DNA from: a virus
Length of the DNA: 45,161 nt
Virus record (IMG/VR): IMGVR_UViG_3300034108_000410
Coordinates: 1 to 45,161 of that record
Strand: one strand, 5' to 3'
Numbering within the stretch: position 1 is the stretch's first letter; each line of letters begins with the position of its first letter. The notes beneath the pieces are model-generated. The model was not told where the DNA came from, searched no databases, and saw only the letters and a list, made by a program, of their open reading frames with translations. Shown here piece after piece: positions 1 through 6,956 of the stretch. The position numbers were made by a program, and so were the translations under genes.

Positions 1-151
1 CTTCTTGGAACCGGCGATGTCCTTCGGGTTCACACCCTCAGCAACCCACTCAGCGCATCGATCATATTTCATCATCATCCAGTGTCTCATCCTTGAAGGA
101 CGAACCGCCCTCTTCAGGGAGGGGAACCTCATACATGAGGCCGGTGTCGCG
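1..151. repeat. Terminal overlap of a circular contig, copy 1
   Basis: Bases 1-151 recur at 45011-45161 with a single difference (C at 25, T at 45035). The overlap falls inside the junction of the primase-helicase and DUF5664-like genes, so it is best read as the redundant end of a circular assembly. A virion terminal repeat of a T7-like phage would be expected between the large terminase and the early genes instead. Confidence 0.9.
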
Positions 152-1732
152 GTTGTATTTGAGGGCGATGAAAGGCCCGACAGCATCTCCAGTGAGGCGG
201 TCCTTAAGACCCCGCACAACGGTCGGGCATTCCTTGTCTTGCTTGTCTCGCTCGAGGCCGATCAGGTAGTGAGACCAGAAGGCCACAGCACGGGAGCCTC
301 GGAAGTGCTTCTCCTGTACCCGGCCACCGTCTTCGTGGGATTTCCCATCAGGTGTTGCCAAGTGGAAAACGAGGTGGATTGTGATGTCCAACTCTTCAGC
401 CAGCTCGGCCAGCTCCGACATGATCAGGTCAAGTGACTGACGCTCATTCTCGTCCCCGGCTGTGAGTGCCGTCATGGGATCGATGATGTAGTCCTTCACG
501 TTCTCTGAGGCATGGAGGTATCGGATCGTGTTCTTGACTGTCTCCCAGTTCCGAGCGCCTTTCAGGCTTACGGAAAACAACTGAGGACGGAACGATTGGA
601 TCGCAGCACGTAGCTCTTCCTTGTCGTACACAGTGCCGGGTACGTGGACACGCTTGCCGATAGCCATACCGCCCAAGGTCTTGAGCGTCATGCGGGCAGG
701 CTCCTCATAGAGGATCGTTGCCACAGGGCGGGGCGCAGGCATCGGGAGGAAGTCACTGTGATCCTCACCGAGGTCAGGCCGCATTGCCGTGAGGGCAAGC
801 TGCTTGACGAGGGTCGTCTTACCTGACCCTGTGCCCGCGCCCCACGTATATAGTGCGGAGCGGCGGATGCCGTACGTTGTCTTGGTCATGGTGCGCCACG
901 GCCAAGGGAGGCCCCAAGCCATCTCAGCGCAGGCCTCTTCGATCAGCTCGTCGAGATCGTTGAGCACCTCAGGCACCCACTTACGGGCACCCCAGATAGC
1001 ATCAACGAGTTCCTTCGAGCGACCGGCCTTGACCATGTCGTTCGCGTCCTTGAGCGGAAGCGTTGCGATGTAGGCCTTGCCGGGGGTGAGAAGCGGTACG
1101 CATTCAGCGACTGCCTCGCGTCCCGGTTCATCCTCATCGAACAGGAAGACCACCTTCTCGAAACTCTCAAGCCAAGCCAGTGCCTTTGCGACTGCCTTCT
1201 TCGCACCTGAGGCACCGCTGGGGACAGACACAGCAGGCCAGCTAAGGCCCATTGCCTGAGTGACGGACATGGCGTCGATCTCACCTTCGGTGATCACGAT
1301 CATCTTGCCGCCATCACGGCAGAGTTGCTGGCCGAAGAACGGCATGGCCTTCTTGAGGTTACCAAGGACCGTGAAGTCCTTGCCGGGTAGTCTGATCTTC
1401 TGAGCGACGACAGCTCCAGTGTCGTCATAGTAGGGAGCGATGTGGCACTTCTTGCCGCTGAACTCGCCGACCCTGTAGTTGTACTTAGCACATACTCGGT
1501 CATCGAGACCGCGCTTGGGTAGAGGTTCGATTTCGCCCCCGCCGAGCAGGGCCTTGTCAGCCTTGATCATGCGAGGGTTACTCTCGCCCATACCCCCATC
1601 TGCTTGGCGAGTAGCCTTGCAGGAGAAACAGTGAGTGTGCCCGTCGGAGTACCGAGCGCAGGCGTCAGAGGAACCGCAGTCGTCGCAGGGTCCCTTGTAC
1701 AGCAGTTCGCTGTCGCTTTCGTGATCGCTCAT
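62..1732 (-). CDS. DNA primase-helicase (T7 gp4-like)
   Basis: Bifunctional replication protein of 556 aa that makes RNA primers and unwinds DNA ahead of the T7-type polymerase. The N-terminal zinc-binding domain has cysteines at 16, 19, 35 and 38, almost the T7 gp4 spacing. A TOPRIM primase core follows, with VITEGEID around 146-152 and an acidic FDEDEPG motif around 198-204. The RecA-like helicase has a Walker A motif, GAGTGSGKTT, with its lysine near 305. The ATG overlaps the stop of the preceding 59-aa gene (ATGA), so translation is coupled. The stop lies inside the start region of the DUF5664-like gene, seen in full only at the other contig end. Length is close to T7 gp4A (566 aa). Confidence 0.95.
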   Translation of the reverse strand: MSDHESDSELLYKGPCDDCGSSDACARYSDGHTHCFSCKATRQADGGMGESNPRMIKADKALLGGGEIEPLPKRGLDDRVCAKYNYRVGEFSGKKCHIAPYYDDTGAVVAQKIRLPGKDFTVLGNLKKAMPFFGQQLCRDGGKMIVITEGEIDAMSVTQAMGLSWPAVSVPSGASGAKKAVAKALAWLESFEKVVFLFDEDEPGREAVAECVPLLTPGKAYIATLPLKDANDMVKAGRSKELVDAIWGARKWVPEVLNDLDELIEEACAEMAWGLPWPWRTMTKTTYGIRRSALYTWGAGTGSGKTTLVKQLALTAMRPDLGEDHSDFLPMPAPRPVATILYEEPARMTLKTLGGMAIGKRVHVPGTVYDKEELRAAIQSFRPQLFSVSLKGARNWETVKNTIRYLHASENVKDYIIDPMTALTAGDENERQSLDLIMSELAELAEELDITIHLVFHLATPDGKSHEDGGRVQEKHFRGSRAVAFWSHYLIGLERDKQDKECPTVVRGLKDRLTGDAVGPFIALKYNRDTGLMYEVPLPEEGGSSFKDETLDDDEI

Positions 1733-1908
1733 TTGCGTCCTTTCTTCTCACGGCGGGTGACCCGCCAGTTCGGTTCGCGCTTCGTCGGCAGGCGGTGCCC
1801 CGCGTCTGCGGCCATCTTGGGCAGGTCGATGCCACGATCTGCAAAGGCGCTGATCAGGGCGTCACCAACTGCGGTGGTGCGGCGGATGTAGTTGAACTGG
1901 CGGGTCAT
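1729..1908 (-). CDS. Small basic hypothetical protein
   Basis: A 59-aa basic protein with a lysine/arginine-rich C-terminus. The start is chosen because GGAGACC lies four bases before the ATG; longer in-frame starts upstream lack a ribosome site. It sits between the amidase and primase genes and its stop overlaps the primase ATG. I recognise no family; the charge would fit nucleic-acid binding, which is inference only. Confidence 0.7.
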   Translation of the reverse strand: MTRQFNYIRRTTAVGDALISAFADRGIDLPKMAADAGHRLPTKREPNWRVTRREKKGRK

Positions 1909-1918
1909 TGATGGTCTC

Positions 1919-2374
1919 CTAGTCTTTGACGGAAGCCCACCACGACTTAACGTCGAATGATGGGCAGGCTTTGGCGACCCCCGGTACGTCACGGTGGCCG
2001 ATCACCTCAGCATCAGGATGCTTGGCGGTGAGTTCCGTGACGAGCTTCTCAAGCGAAGCCATCTGTTCGGGGGTGAAGTTGTTCTCCCCAAGGCCCTTGC
2101 GGTGGGCGGGGGAGCCGATGGGCGGTGAGCCGCCGATCAGGCAGATCGCGATGGACCGGCGGTTGATCTTGGGTTCGTGTGCGCCCGGTTGATTGTCAGG
2201 ACGTCCCTTCTGGACAGGACCTGAGCGGGTAATGATGTAGTGATATCCGACGTCACGGAAGCCGCGTTGGCGGTGTGAACGTCGCACATCCTCCACATCC
2301 CAGTCCAGTGTTGCCGGTGTGGCAGAGCAGTGGACCGCGATGAAGTCGATGCGGTTCATTGGTTGGAATTTCAC
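1919..2374 (-). CDS. N-acetylmuramoyl-L-alanine amidase (T7 lysozyme, gp3.5-like)
   Basis: A 151-aa amidase_2-type zinc amidase that cuts the peptidoglycan amide bond; its T7 homologue also binds and inhibits the phage RNA polymerase. The expected zinc ligands are visible: H15 in AVHCSAT, H127 in GHRD and C137 in KACPSFD. Y44 (DVGYHY) and K135 match T7 Y46 and K128. Length matches T7 gp3.5 (151 aa). The chosen GTG start overlaps the RusA-like stop as GTGA, the coupling used throughout this genome; an ATG five codons in is the alternative. It has no signal peptide, so it would need a holin to reach the wall. It lies in the replication operon, as in T7. Confidence 0.95.
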   Translation of the reverse strand: MKFQPMNRIDFIAVHCSATPATLDWDVEDVRRSHRQRGFRDVGYHYIITRSGPVQKGRPDNQPGAHEPKINRRSIAICLIGGSPPIGSPAHRKGLGENNFTPEQMASLEKLVTELTAKHPDAEVIGHRDVPGVAKACPSFDVKSWWASVKD

Positions 2375-2715
2375 AGTACCTTAATGTGGATGTCGATGTT
2401 GTTGATCTCTCCCCACACCTTCTCGACCGTCAGCTTCTGCACCTGCGTGTCATCAGCCCACAGACCAGCGTCTGTCATGGCGTCCATCACGCTCTTGGCG
2501 TAGTTGTCGACGTCGGGTTTTGGGAAGGGGAGCTTAGATGTCTTCGGCTTCTGCGCCATGCAGGTGATCGACAGGGTAACGGGTGCGTCACCGATGTCGA
2601 TACACCAGTCCTTGATGAGTGCAGCGGCCTGTTCTTTCCAGACCTTGTACTCTTTGGGCATATAAGCAGAGGCGAACTTCCCGATCACCCTGAACCGTGG
2701 CCTAGGCGACGGCAT
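2371..2715 (-). CDS. RusA-like Holliday junction resolvase
   Basis: Endonuclease of the RusA family that resolves branched DNA. The signature is KPDVDNYAKSVMDAM followed by LWADDTQV, giving acidic residues D68, D70, D88 and D89 in the positions of the RusA catalytic aspartates. It occupies the slot where T7 carries endonuclease I (gp3), between SSB and lysozyme, so it probably does the same debranching and host-DNA breakdown job. The coordinates use the first ATG (114 aa), which has no ribosome site. An in-frame CTG at 2751 overlaps the SSB stop as CTGA, has GAGGA upstream, and adds the TSYRFDLPVAP strand typical of RusA N-termini, so the real protein is probably 126 aa. Confidence 0.88.
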   Translation of the reverse strand: MPSPRPRFRVIGKFASAYMPKEYKVWKEQAAALIKDWCIDIGDAPVTLSITCMAQKPKTSKLPFPKPDVDNYAKSVMDAMTDAGLWADDTQVQKLTVEKVWGEINNIDIHIKVL

Positions 2716-2747
2716 GGGGGCGACCGGGAGGTCAAACCTGTAGGATG

Positions 2748-3437
2748 TCAGATGTCATCCTCTTCGTCTTCAGCGGTATCGACGTTGTCTTCCATGTCCT
2801 CGGCGAGATCGATGGCATCACCATCTTCTTCAGCACCGAAGCCATAACCGGAAGCATCACGCGATCCGTAGGACACCAGCTTGATGATCTGAACGCCGTT
2901 CAGGTACACCGAGCAGCCAACTTCCTTGTCCTTGGCGATGTAGTAGCCACGCAGCTCGACGTTCATCTTCATGATCGAACCACCACCGATGCTCGGCAGC
3001 TTGCTCTCGTCAAACTTGCGGTCGTTGCCACCGATCTGGACACCACGGGCGTCGAAGATGTCGGGCTTCTGACGCCACGGCTTGTTGGTCTTCTTCGAGA
3101 TACCCGAGGCCTTCTTCTTGGCCTTGATGGTGACGTAGCCAGTCTCTTCGCCGGTTGCGTCATCTTCCTCGACGGTGACCGGGGGGTTCGCCTTGGTGAT
3201 CTTGTCAGCGACACCCTTCTTGCCGTCCTTGATCAGCTCGGCGGTGACCTCGTCATACTTCGCATCGATCACAGCCTGTGCCTTGGCACGGAATGTATCG
3301 ACGAAGGCATCGTCAGCGTCGAAGCGGAGCTTGCACTCGTACACGCCATCGCTGTCGAATTTGGTCGAGGGTTTGTTGAGGAACGGGAACACGGCAACAC
3401 CACGCGCAGTGGTCAATTCAGTCTTTGCTTGGGTCAT
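2748..3437 (-). CDS. Single-stranded DNA-binding protein (T7 gp2.5-like)
   Basis: A 229-aa protein of the T7 gp2.5 type: an OB-fold-sized body starting with GVAVFPFLNKPSTKFDSDG and a very acidic C-terminal tail (about 20 residues, mostly D/E, ending EDDI). In T7 that tail docks onto polymerase and helicase. T7 gp2.5 is 232 aa and holds the same map position, after the RNA polymerase and before the endonuclease and lysozyme. The ATG overlaps the preceding stop (ATGA). The assignment rests on length, tail and context more than on a catalytic motif. Confidence 0.85.
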   Translation of the reverse strand: MTQAKTELTTARGVAVFPFLNKPSTKFDSDGVYECKLRFDADDAFVDTFRAKAQAVIDAKYDEVTAELIKDGKKGVADKITKANPPVTVEEDDATGEETGYVTIKAKKKASGISKKTNKPWRQKPDIFDARGVQIGGNDRKFDESKLPSIGGGSIMKMNVELRGYYIAKDKEVGCSVYLNGVQIIKLVSYGSRDASGYGFGAEEDGDAIDLAEDMEDNVDTAEDEEDDI

Positions 3438-3637
3438 GCGAAACCTTTCGTAGGGTAGATAGTGCGGTACCGCTCTGCATCGGCGGTCAGTGTTTGAATG
3501 GTGAAACCCTCGGCGTCTGCGAGGGCGGCGGTCTCAAGGTCCACCATCCCGTAAGTGTCGAGGCCATGCGCGGCCTCAACGACGAACGAGAAATACAGTG
3601 GGTCCATCCGCTCAAAAGCGGTGGGGCTAAACGTCAT
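3434..3637 (-). CDS. Hypothetical protein, 67 aa
   Basis: Small acidic protein coupled at both ends: its ATG overlaps the stop of the 89-aa gene and its stop overlaps the SSB start (both ATGA). It is therefore part of the operon that begins at the promoter at 4068-4091. I see no transmembrane segment and recognise no domain. The coupling makes it very likely translated. Confidence 0.7.
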   Translation of the reverse strand: MTFSPTAFERMDPLYFSFVVEAAHGLDTYGMVDLETAALADAEGFTIQTLTADAERYRTIYPTKGFA

Positions 3638-3903
3638 CTCATTTCTCCAACCCCAAACTCTCGAATGGCTTCGAGGTGTGGGTTCTTTGTGGCGTCTGCG
3701 TCAGCGATCTGTCGCTTCGCCCGGACGATCAGGTCATGTGGATCGATGCCCGCTCCGAGGGCAACGAGGGTGGCTGTTAGGAACAGGGCGTCGATCTGGA
3801 TCGCCGCGTCCTTGGTCATCTGCATGGCGTCGAGGATGGTGAACGCTGGCACCTTGAGCGGGACCAGCGAACTATTAGCCATGACACGTTCGCGCAGGCT
3901 CAT
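3634..3903 (-). CDS. Hypothetical protein, 89 aa
   Basis: Unrecognised protein with a moderately hydrophobic middle (DALFLTATLVALGAG, about residues 38-52) that could be a buried helix or a weak membrane segment, and a basic/acidic C-terminal half. The ATG overlaps the stop of the 43-aa gene and the stop overlaps the next ATG. It belongs to the middle operon between RNA polymerase and SSB. Confidence 0.72.
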   Translation of the reverse strand: MSLRERVMANSSLVPLKVPAFTILDAMQMTKDAAIQIDALFLTATLVALGAGIDPHDLIVRAKRQIADADATKNPHLEAIREFGVGEMR

Positions 3904-4031
3904 CCGTCCATCTTCTCCTTCTCACCGATGGCGCGGCTCTTCACACCAGCCACGCTCACAGCGAAGCCGGGGTTGTTCTCAGCCATCTGGCGGGCCAGAC
4001 GGGCAGCAAGTTCAGGGGAAATCTTCTTCAT
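3900..4031 (-). CDS. Small hypothetical protein, 43 aa
   Basis: Short basic protein beginning MKKISPELAARLARQMAENN with a GGAGA ribosome site seven bases before the ATG. It is the first gene after the phage promoter at 4068-4091, and its stop is shared with the next ATG (ATGA). The first half looks like an amphipathic helix. No family is recognised; the strong ribosome site and coupling are the evidence that it is real. Confidence 0.65.
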   Translation of the reverse strand: MKKISPELAARLARQMAENNPGFAVSVAGVKSRAIGEKEKMDG

Positions 4032-4067
4032 GTATTGGTCTCCAGAAATTGAAAAATGCTTCCATCA

Positions 4068-4091
4068 CCAATGGTCTGCACTAATGGGCAC
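4068..4091 (-). promoter_or_regulatory. Phage RNA polymerase promoter (middle operon)
   Basis: On the minus strand this reads GTGCCCATTAGTGCAGACC then ATTGG, the same core found at four other places and always outside or at the edge of genes. Initiation is expected at the GG (about 4069). It lies between the RNA polymerase stop and the 43-aa gene and would drive the replication operon. A perfect 14-bp palindrome, TTCCGTTAACGGAA, sits directly upstream. Confidence 0.85.
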
Positions 4092-4095
4092 TTCC

Positions 4096-4115
4096 GTTAA
4101 CGGAACTATCAGGCA
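4096..4115 (-). repeat. Shared gene-end element, copy A
   Basis: A 20-base stretch covering the end of the RNA polymerase gene (from its final GCC-TGA) is identical to 10768-10787, the end of the 247-aa early gene. In both copies GTTAAC follows the stop. See the early-leader finding. Confidence 0.8.
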
Positions 4116-6550
4116 AAGGTGTATTCAGCGTCGGCAATGTCGCTGAGGTTCATGCTTCCAAGTGACGGCGGCGGGGGCAGTTGAGCCGCAGCATCAGCAC
4201 TCAACTGCTGTTTGATTTCCTCATGGAAATCTCCGAGCACGTTGCCGCTGTACTGTTCGACGAAGGTCTCACGCAGGATACGCGAGAGCTTGCCGGTGTT
4301 GGCTGCGTGGGTACCGAAGCTGTCGTGAATAACAGCGAGACTGTTGATCCCGTTCCTTTTGGCCCGCAGCGCGACTGCTCTTAAGTGAGCGGCGTCGAGA
4401 CTGTGGACAAAGTTGGGAGCCACGCCATTGACCTGTGATCGTGAGCAGATGTTGCTGGTCTCAGTCTGAAGCGTCATCGTAACCCGGCGACCACCCCAGA
4501 AGGCGTTCACGATAACACCGCTCTGCTTCTTGTACTCTTGCAGGATCGGCAGGCCATCCGGTGTTGTCCACCAGAGAGGCAGGCCGTCCGTAGCCGCCAC
4601 CTTGGCAACCTCACGCAACCATTCCATCGCCACAGCCGCTGCCGAAACAGTTCCGCTGATGGAACTAAATAGTACGTGAGACAGCCATGTCGCAGCGTGG
4701 TAGTTGTCCACGCCACCGAGGTAAGGCTCCTCGCCACGCGCCTCTGCTTCCTTATCGAGACCGCGAAGGGTCTCAAGGATCATCCCACCCATCCCGAAGC
4801 GGGTGGCTGAGTAACAGAAGGTCATCGTCGGACGCTTTGCGATGGCACGGGTGATCTTACCACCGGCCCAGCACTGACCGTACTCTTCCGTCGAGGCATC
4901 CGCCGCTGCCTGAGCAGCCTTGGCGACCGCCGTATAGACGTCCTGCGGTCGATCTGCGGGGAGCAGGTTAACCGCACGTCCACCTTGCTCGTCACGGAGC
5001 ATGGCAGAGAAGTGCTGCAAGCCTGAGCATGACCCGTCCAGCGCCACAGGGATCGAGGACACGAACGAGTTTCCCTCACGTACCCATCCAGCCAGCTCAT
5101 AGCAGGCCGCAAGTGCACAGTAGGGGCTGTCTGCCGTGGTCCAGAACCGCTGGCCGTCCAGAGGATCGTTCGCGCTGTCCAGAAGGGCACTGAGGTTATC
5201 CCTCACCCACCTGTGGCGCTCCTCGAAGCTCACCTTATCGACACCGAAGAGATTTGCGACGTGGACGAACAACCAGAACGCACCCTCATCACCGAGCGGC
5301 TTGCCGTCGGCGAACTGGATGAGAGCCTTCTGCCAGTCGCTGCCCTGCGGAGAGGGGCCGAACTGCGTGATCGGGTAGACCCGTCCACGGAAGTCCATCT
5401 CATGCGGGAAATAGATGGCTTCTTCGTCAGCGAACTTACGGGCAACCCACAGGCCTTGTTGAAGGGCGATGCGGGCGGACACGCGGTCAGCGTTGGCGGC
5501 GTAGACGGTTGCTGCTTCACGCTTCCATTCGAGCTTGGCTTCCTCGTTGGTGTCAATGTCGAGGGGCTTGGCTGGTACTGGATCGTCATGCCGTGGCGGT
5601 AGACCGCCGAGGCTGCCGCCTTCATCCCATACCGAAGCCATCACTTCGAGGACGCGGGTGTTGATCTTCCAGCGTGTCTCTTGGATGTGGTTCACGCTCT
5701 CGTAAACGTCAGGCATATCCACGTTGCGAAGCTCCATGTGATACGCAGGGTTCCGCTGCTTGACCAATCGGTTGCCGTGACGGGGTGTCAGGAAGCCACC
5801 GTAGGTCGGGCTGCGCCACCGACGGGGGCGACAGAGCATCGGCATGGTGATCGGCGAGAGCAGCTCACAGCGGGCGTGTTGTTTATCGAACCAGTCCGTC
5901 AGGGTTTCTGTGGGGCGGACAGCGTAGGCTGATCCCCTGCCCTTCGAGACAGTGTCGATCTTGAACAGGCCGGTGCTGTCGACCAGAAGCTCGATGCACT
6001 TGGTGCCGACCGAGACCTTCTCGGCATTCGACATACCAATGGCAACGCCTTCGGTAGTGAACAGCTTCTTGATGGCCGACCGACGCTGACGGCTGTAGCC
6101 GAGCTTCGCTTGCTTCTTCATGAAGCCCTTAAAGCCCACGCGGTTGACCTCACGGAATGCGTAGAACTCTGCATTCTCGATCAGTGCCTCAGCCACCTTC
6201 AGTGCTGCTGTCTGGAGCAGGCTGCCAGCGATGGCGATGTTCACGACCACACGACAGGTCAGATAGGCGATCTCCAGTGGGTCGGAGATCAGGAGAAGGT
6301 CTGCCGCAGCGTGGCGACGACCAGCCTTCCCTTCATTGACGTACTTCACGAACTGGGAAACTGCTTCCGACATCGGAAGTGTTGCTGTTTTGAGTAGCAG
6401 GTGACCCGGCGGGAGGTTGGCTTCCTCCTCTGCCGAGCCGACCATTTCTTTCCACGGCAGTAGGCGACTGCGGTAACGTGAAGCACCGAGTGCACGTTGA
6501 TCGTCTTCCAGTTCCAACTGGCGTCGGATCGTTGCTTTGAAATCTTTCAT
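4109..6550 (-). CDS. Phage DNA-directed RNA polymerase (T7 gp1-like)
   Basis: Single-subunit polymerase of 813 aa that transcribes the middle and late genes from its own promoters. Landmarks of the T7 family: DFRGRVYP around 386-393; motif A ALDGSCSGLQHFSAML with the catalytic Asp near 505; motif B KRPTMTFCY with Lys near 572 and Tyr near 580; and motif C VIHDSFGT with His-Asp near 742-743. The protein ends in FA like T7 RNAP, whose C-terminal -FA is functional. The chosen ATG has AAGGAAGG upstream; a TTG 18 codons earlier would put coding sequence inside the leader hairpin and has no ribosome site. Two tandem phage promoters lie upstream, so expression is autocatalytic after host RNA polymerase starts it. 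T7 RNAP is 883 aa, so this is a shorter member. Confidence 0.98.
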   Translation of the reverse strand: MKDFKATIRRQLELEDDQRALGASRYRSRLLPWKEMVGSAEEEANLPPGHLLLKTATLPMSEAVSQFVKYVNEGKAGRRHAAADLLLISDPLEIAYLTCRVVVNIAIAGSLLQTAALKVAEALIENAEFYAFREVNRVGFKGFMKKQAKLGYSRQRRSAIKKLFTTEGVAIGMSNAEKVSVGTKCIELLVDSTGLFKIDTVSKGRGSAYAVRPTETLTDWFDKQHARCELLSPITMPMLCRPRRWRSPTYGGFLTPRHGNRLVKQRNPAYHMELRNVDMPDVYESVNHIQETRWKINTRVLEVMASVWDEGGSLGGLPPRHDDPVPAKPLDIDTNEEAKLEWKREAATVYAANADRVSARIALQQGLWVARKFADEEAIYFPHEMDFRGRVYPITQFGPSPQGSDWQKALIQFADGKPLGDEGAFWLFVHVANLFGVDKVSFEERHRWVRDNLSALLDSANDPLDGQRFWTTADSPYCALAACYELAGWVREGNSFVSSIPVALDGSCSGLQHFSAMLRDEQGGRAVNLLPADRPQDVYTAVAKAAQAAADASTEEYGQCWAGGKITRAIAKRPTMTFCYSATRFGMGGMILETLRGLDKEAEARGEEPYLGGVDNYHAATWLSHVLFSSISGTVSAAAVAMEWLREVAKVAATDGLPLWWTTPDGLPILQEYKKQSGVIVNAFWGGRRVTMTLQTETSNICSRSQVNGVAPNFVHSLDAAHLRAVALRAKRNGINSLAVIHDSFGTHAANTGKLSRILRETFVEQYSGNVLGDFHEEIKQQLSADAAAQLPPPPSLGSMNLSDIADAEYTFA

Positions 6551-6607
6551 ATGTTGTCCTTCCTTTTCAGGGATCAGCCCGTTCGAACGACGGGCGAGGT
6601 TCAATCA

Positions 6608-6631
6608 CCAATGGTCTGCACTAATGGGCAC
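6608..6631 (-). promoter_or_regulatory. Phage promoter upstream of RNA polymerase, proximal
   Basis: Minus-strand GTGCCCATTAGTGCAGACC then ATTGG, identical over the core to the copy at 4068-4091. Transcription would start about 60 bases before the RNA polymerase ATG. The leader contains a six-bp hairpin (GCCCGT/ACGGGC) before the ribosome site. Confidence 0.85.
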
Positions 6632-6677
6632 CGAGGGTTCACCTTAGGATCACCTAAATGATGACCTTCCTTCACCC

Positions 6678-6701
6678 CCAAGGGTCTGCACTAATGCGGT
6701 G
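6678..6701 (-). promoter_or_regulatory. Phage promoter upstream of RNA polymerase, distal
   Basis: Minus-strand ATTAGTGCAGACC then CTTGGGGG, matching the core of the other copies but with a divergent upstream half (ACACCGC in place of GTGCCC). It lies 70 bp upstream of the proximal copy in the same orientation. The divergence may make it weaker or a sequence variant. Confidence 0.75.
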
Positions 6702-6744
6702 TTTATTGGTTCCGTTGGCACGATCATCGATCTTACGGAAGTAA

Positions 6745-6956
6745 TGTGCCAGATCGTGCCGATTCGTGGCACAGAAGATCGTGACAGGTGGCACACCCCT
6801 GTGCCACGCTGTAACTTATTGATTTTATAGGAGGTAGTGGCGCACCCAGAACGAACCTTGCGTTCATTATCAACTACTTAGTTGACCGCAGGTGCGCCAT
6901 AGGGGTGACCAATAGTTCCATCAGGTTGACTAAACCGTAAGGTTGATAATGTGCCA
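6745..6956. other. Candidate attP region: TGTGCCA repeat array
   Basis: Five copies of TGTGCCA occur in both orientations: 6745-6751, 6767-6773 (inverted), 6789-6795 (inverted), 6800-6806 and 6950-6956. The third and fourth form a perfect eight-bp hairpin GTGGCACA-CCCC-TGTGCCAC. The array flanks the integrase 3' end. Tyrosine integrases bind short repeated arm sites beside a core, and attP commonly adjoins int; that this array is such a site is inference. No bacterial tRNA fragment was recognised. Confidence 0.45.
6838..6899 (-). other. Three-way-junction dyad across the integrase stop codon
   Basis: A nine-bp inverted repeat, TGGCGCACC (6838-6846) and GGTGCGCCA (6891-6899), encloses two smaller hairpins. 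One is CAACTA/TAGTTG at 6871-6884, containing the integrase stop. The other is GAACG/CGTTC with a seven-base loop at 6849-6865. As RNA or as extruded DNA this would fold into a three-way junction ending in CCA. It is not a canonical tRNA because the second loop lacks TTCRA and there is no D arm. Confidence 0.6.

Noticed and set aside
1-151. Virion terminal direct repeat
   Set aside because: It lies within the primase / DUF5664-like genes, contains one mismatch and has the size of an assembly overlap; the end-like region is at 11525-12771.
5-436. Long plus-strand frames throughout (for example here and opposite the fibre, capsid and RNA polymerase genes)
   Set aside because: All lie opposite conserved minus-strand genes, with no ribosome sites and no recognisable protein patterns.
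6576-6600. GTTCGAA-containing hairpin before RNA polymerase as an attachment-site tRNA arm
   Set aside because: The loop register does not match a T arm and no acceptor follows; it is more likely an mRNA leader hairpin.
6849-6899. A tRNA gene fragment on the minus strand ending in CCA
   Set aside because: Spacing fits an acceptor and T arm, but the T loop lacks TTCRA and there is no D arm or regular anticodon loop; kept only as a tRNA-like dyad.
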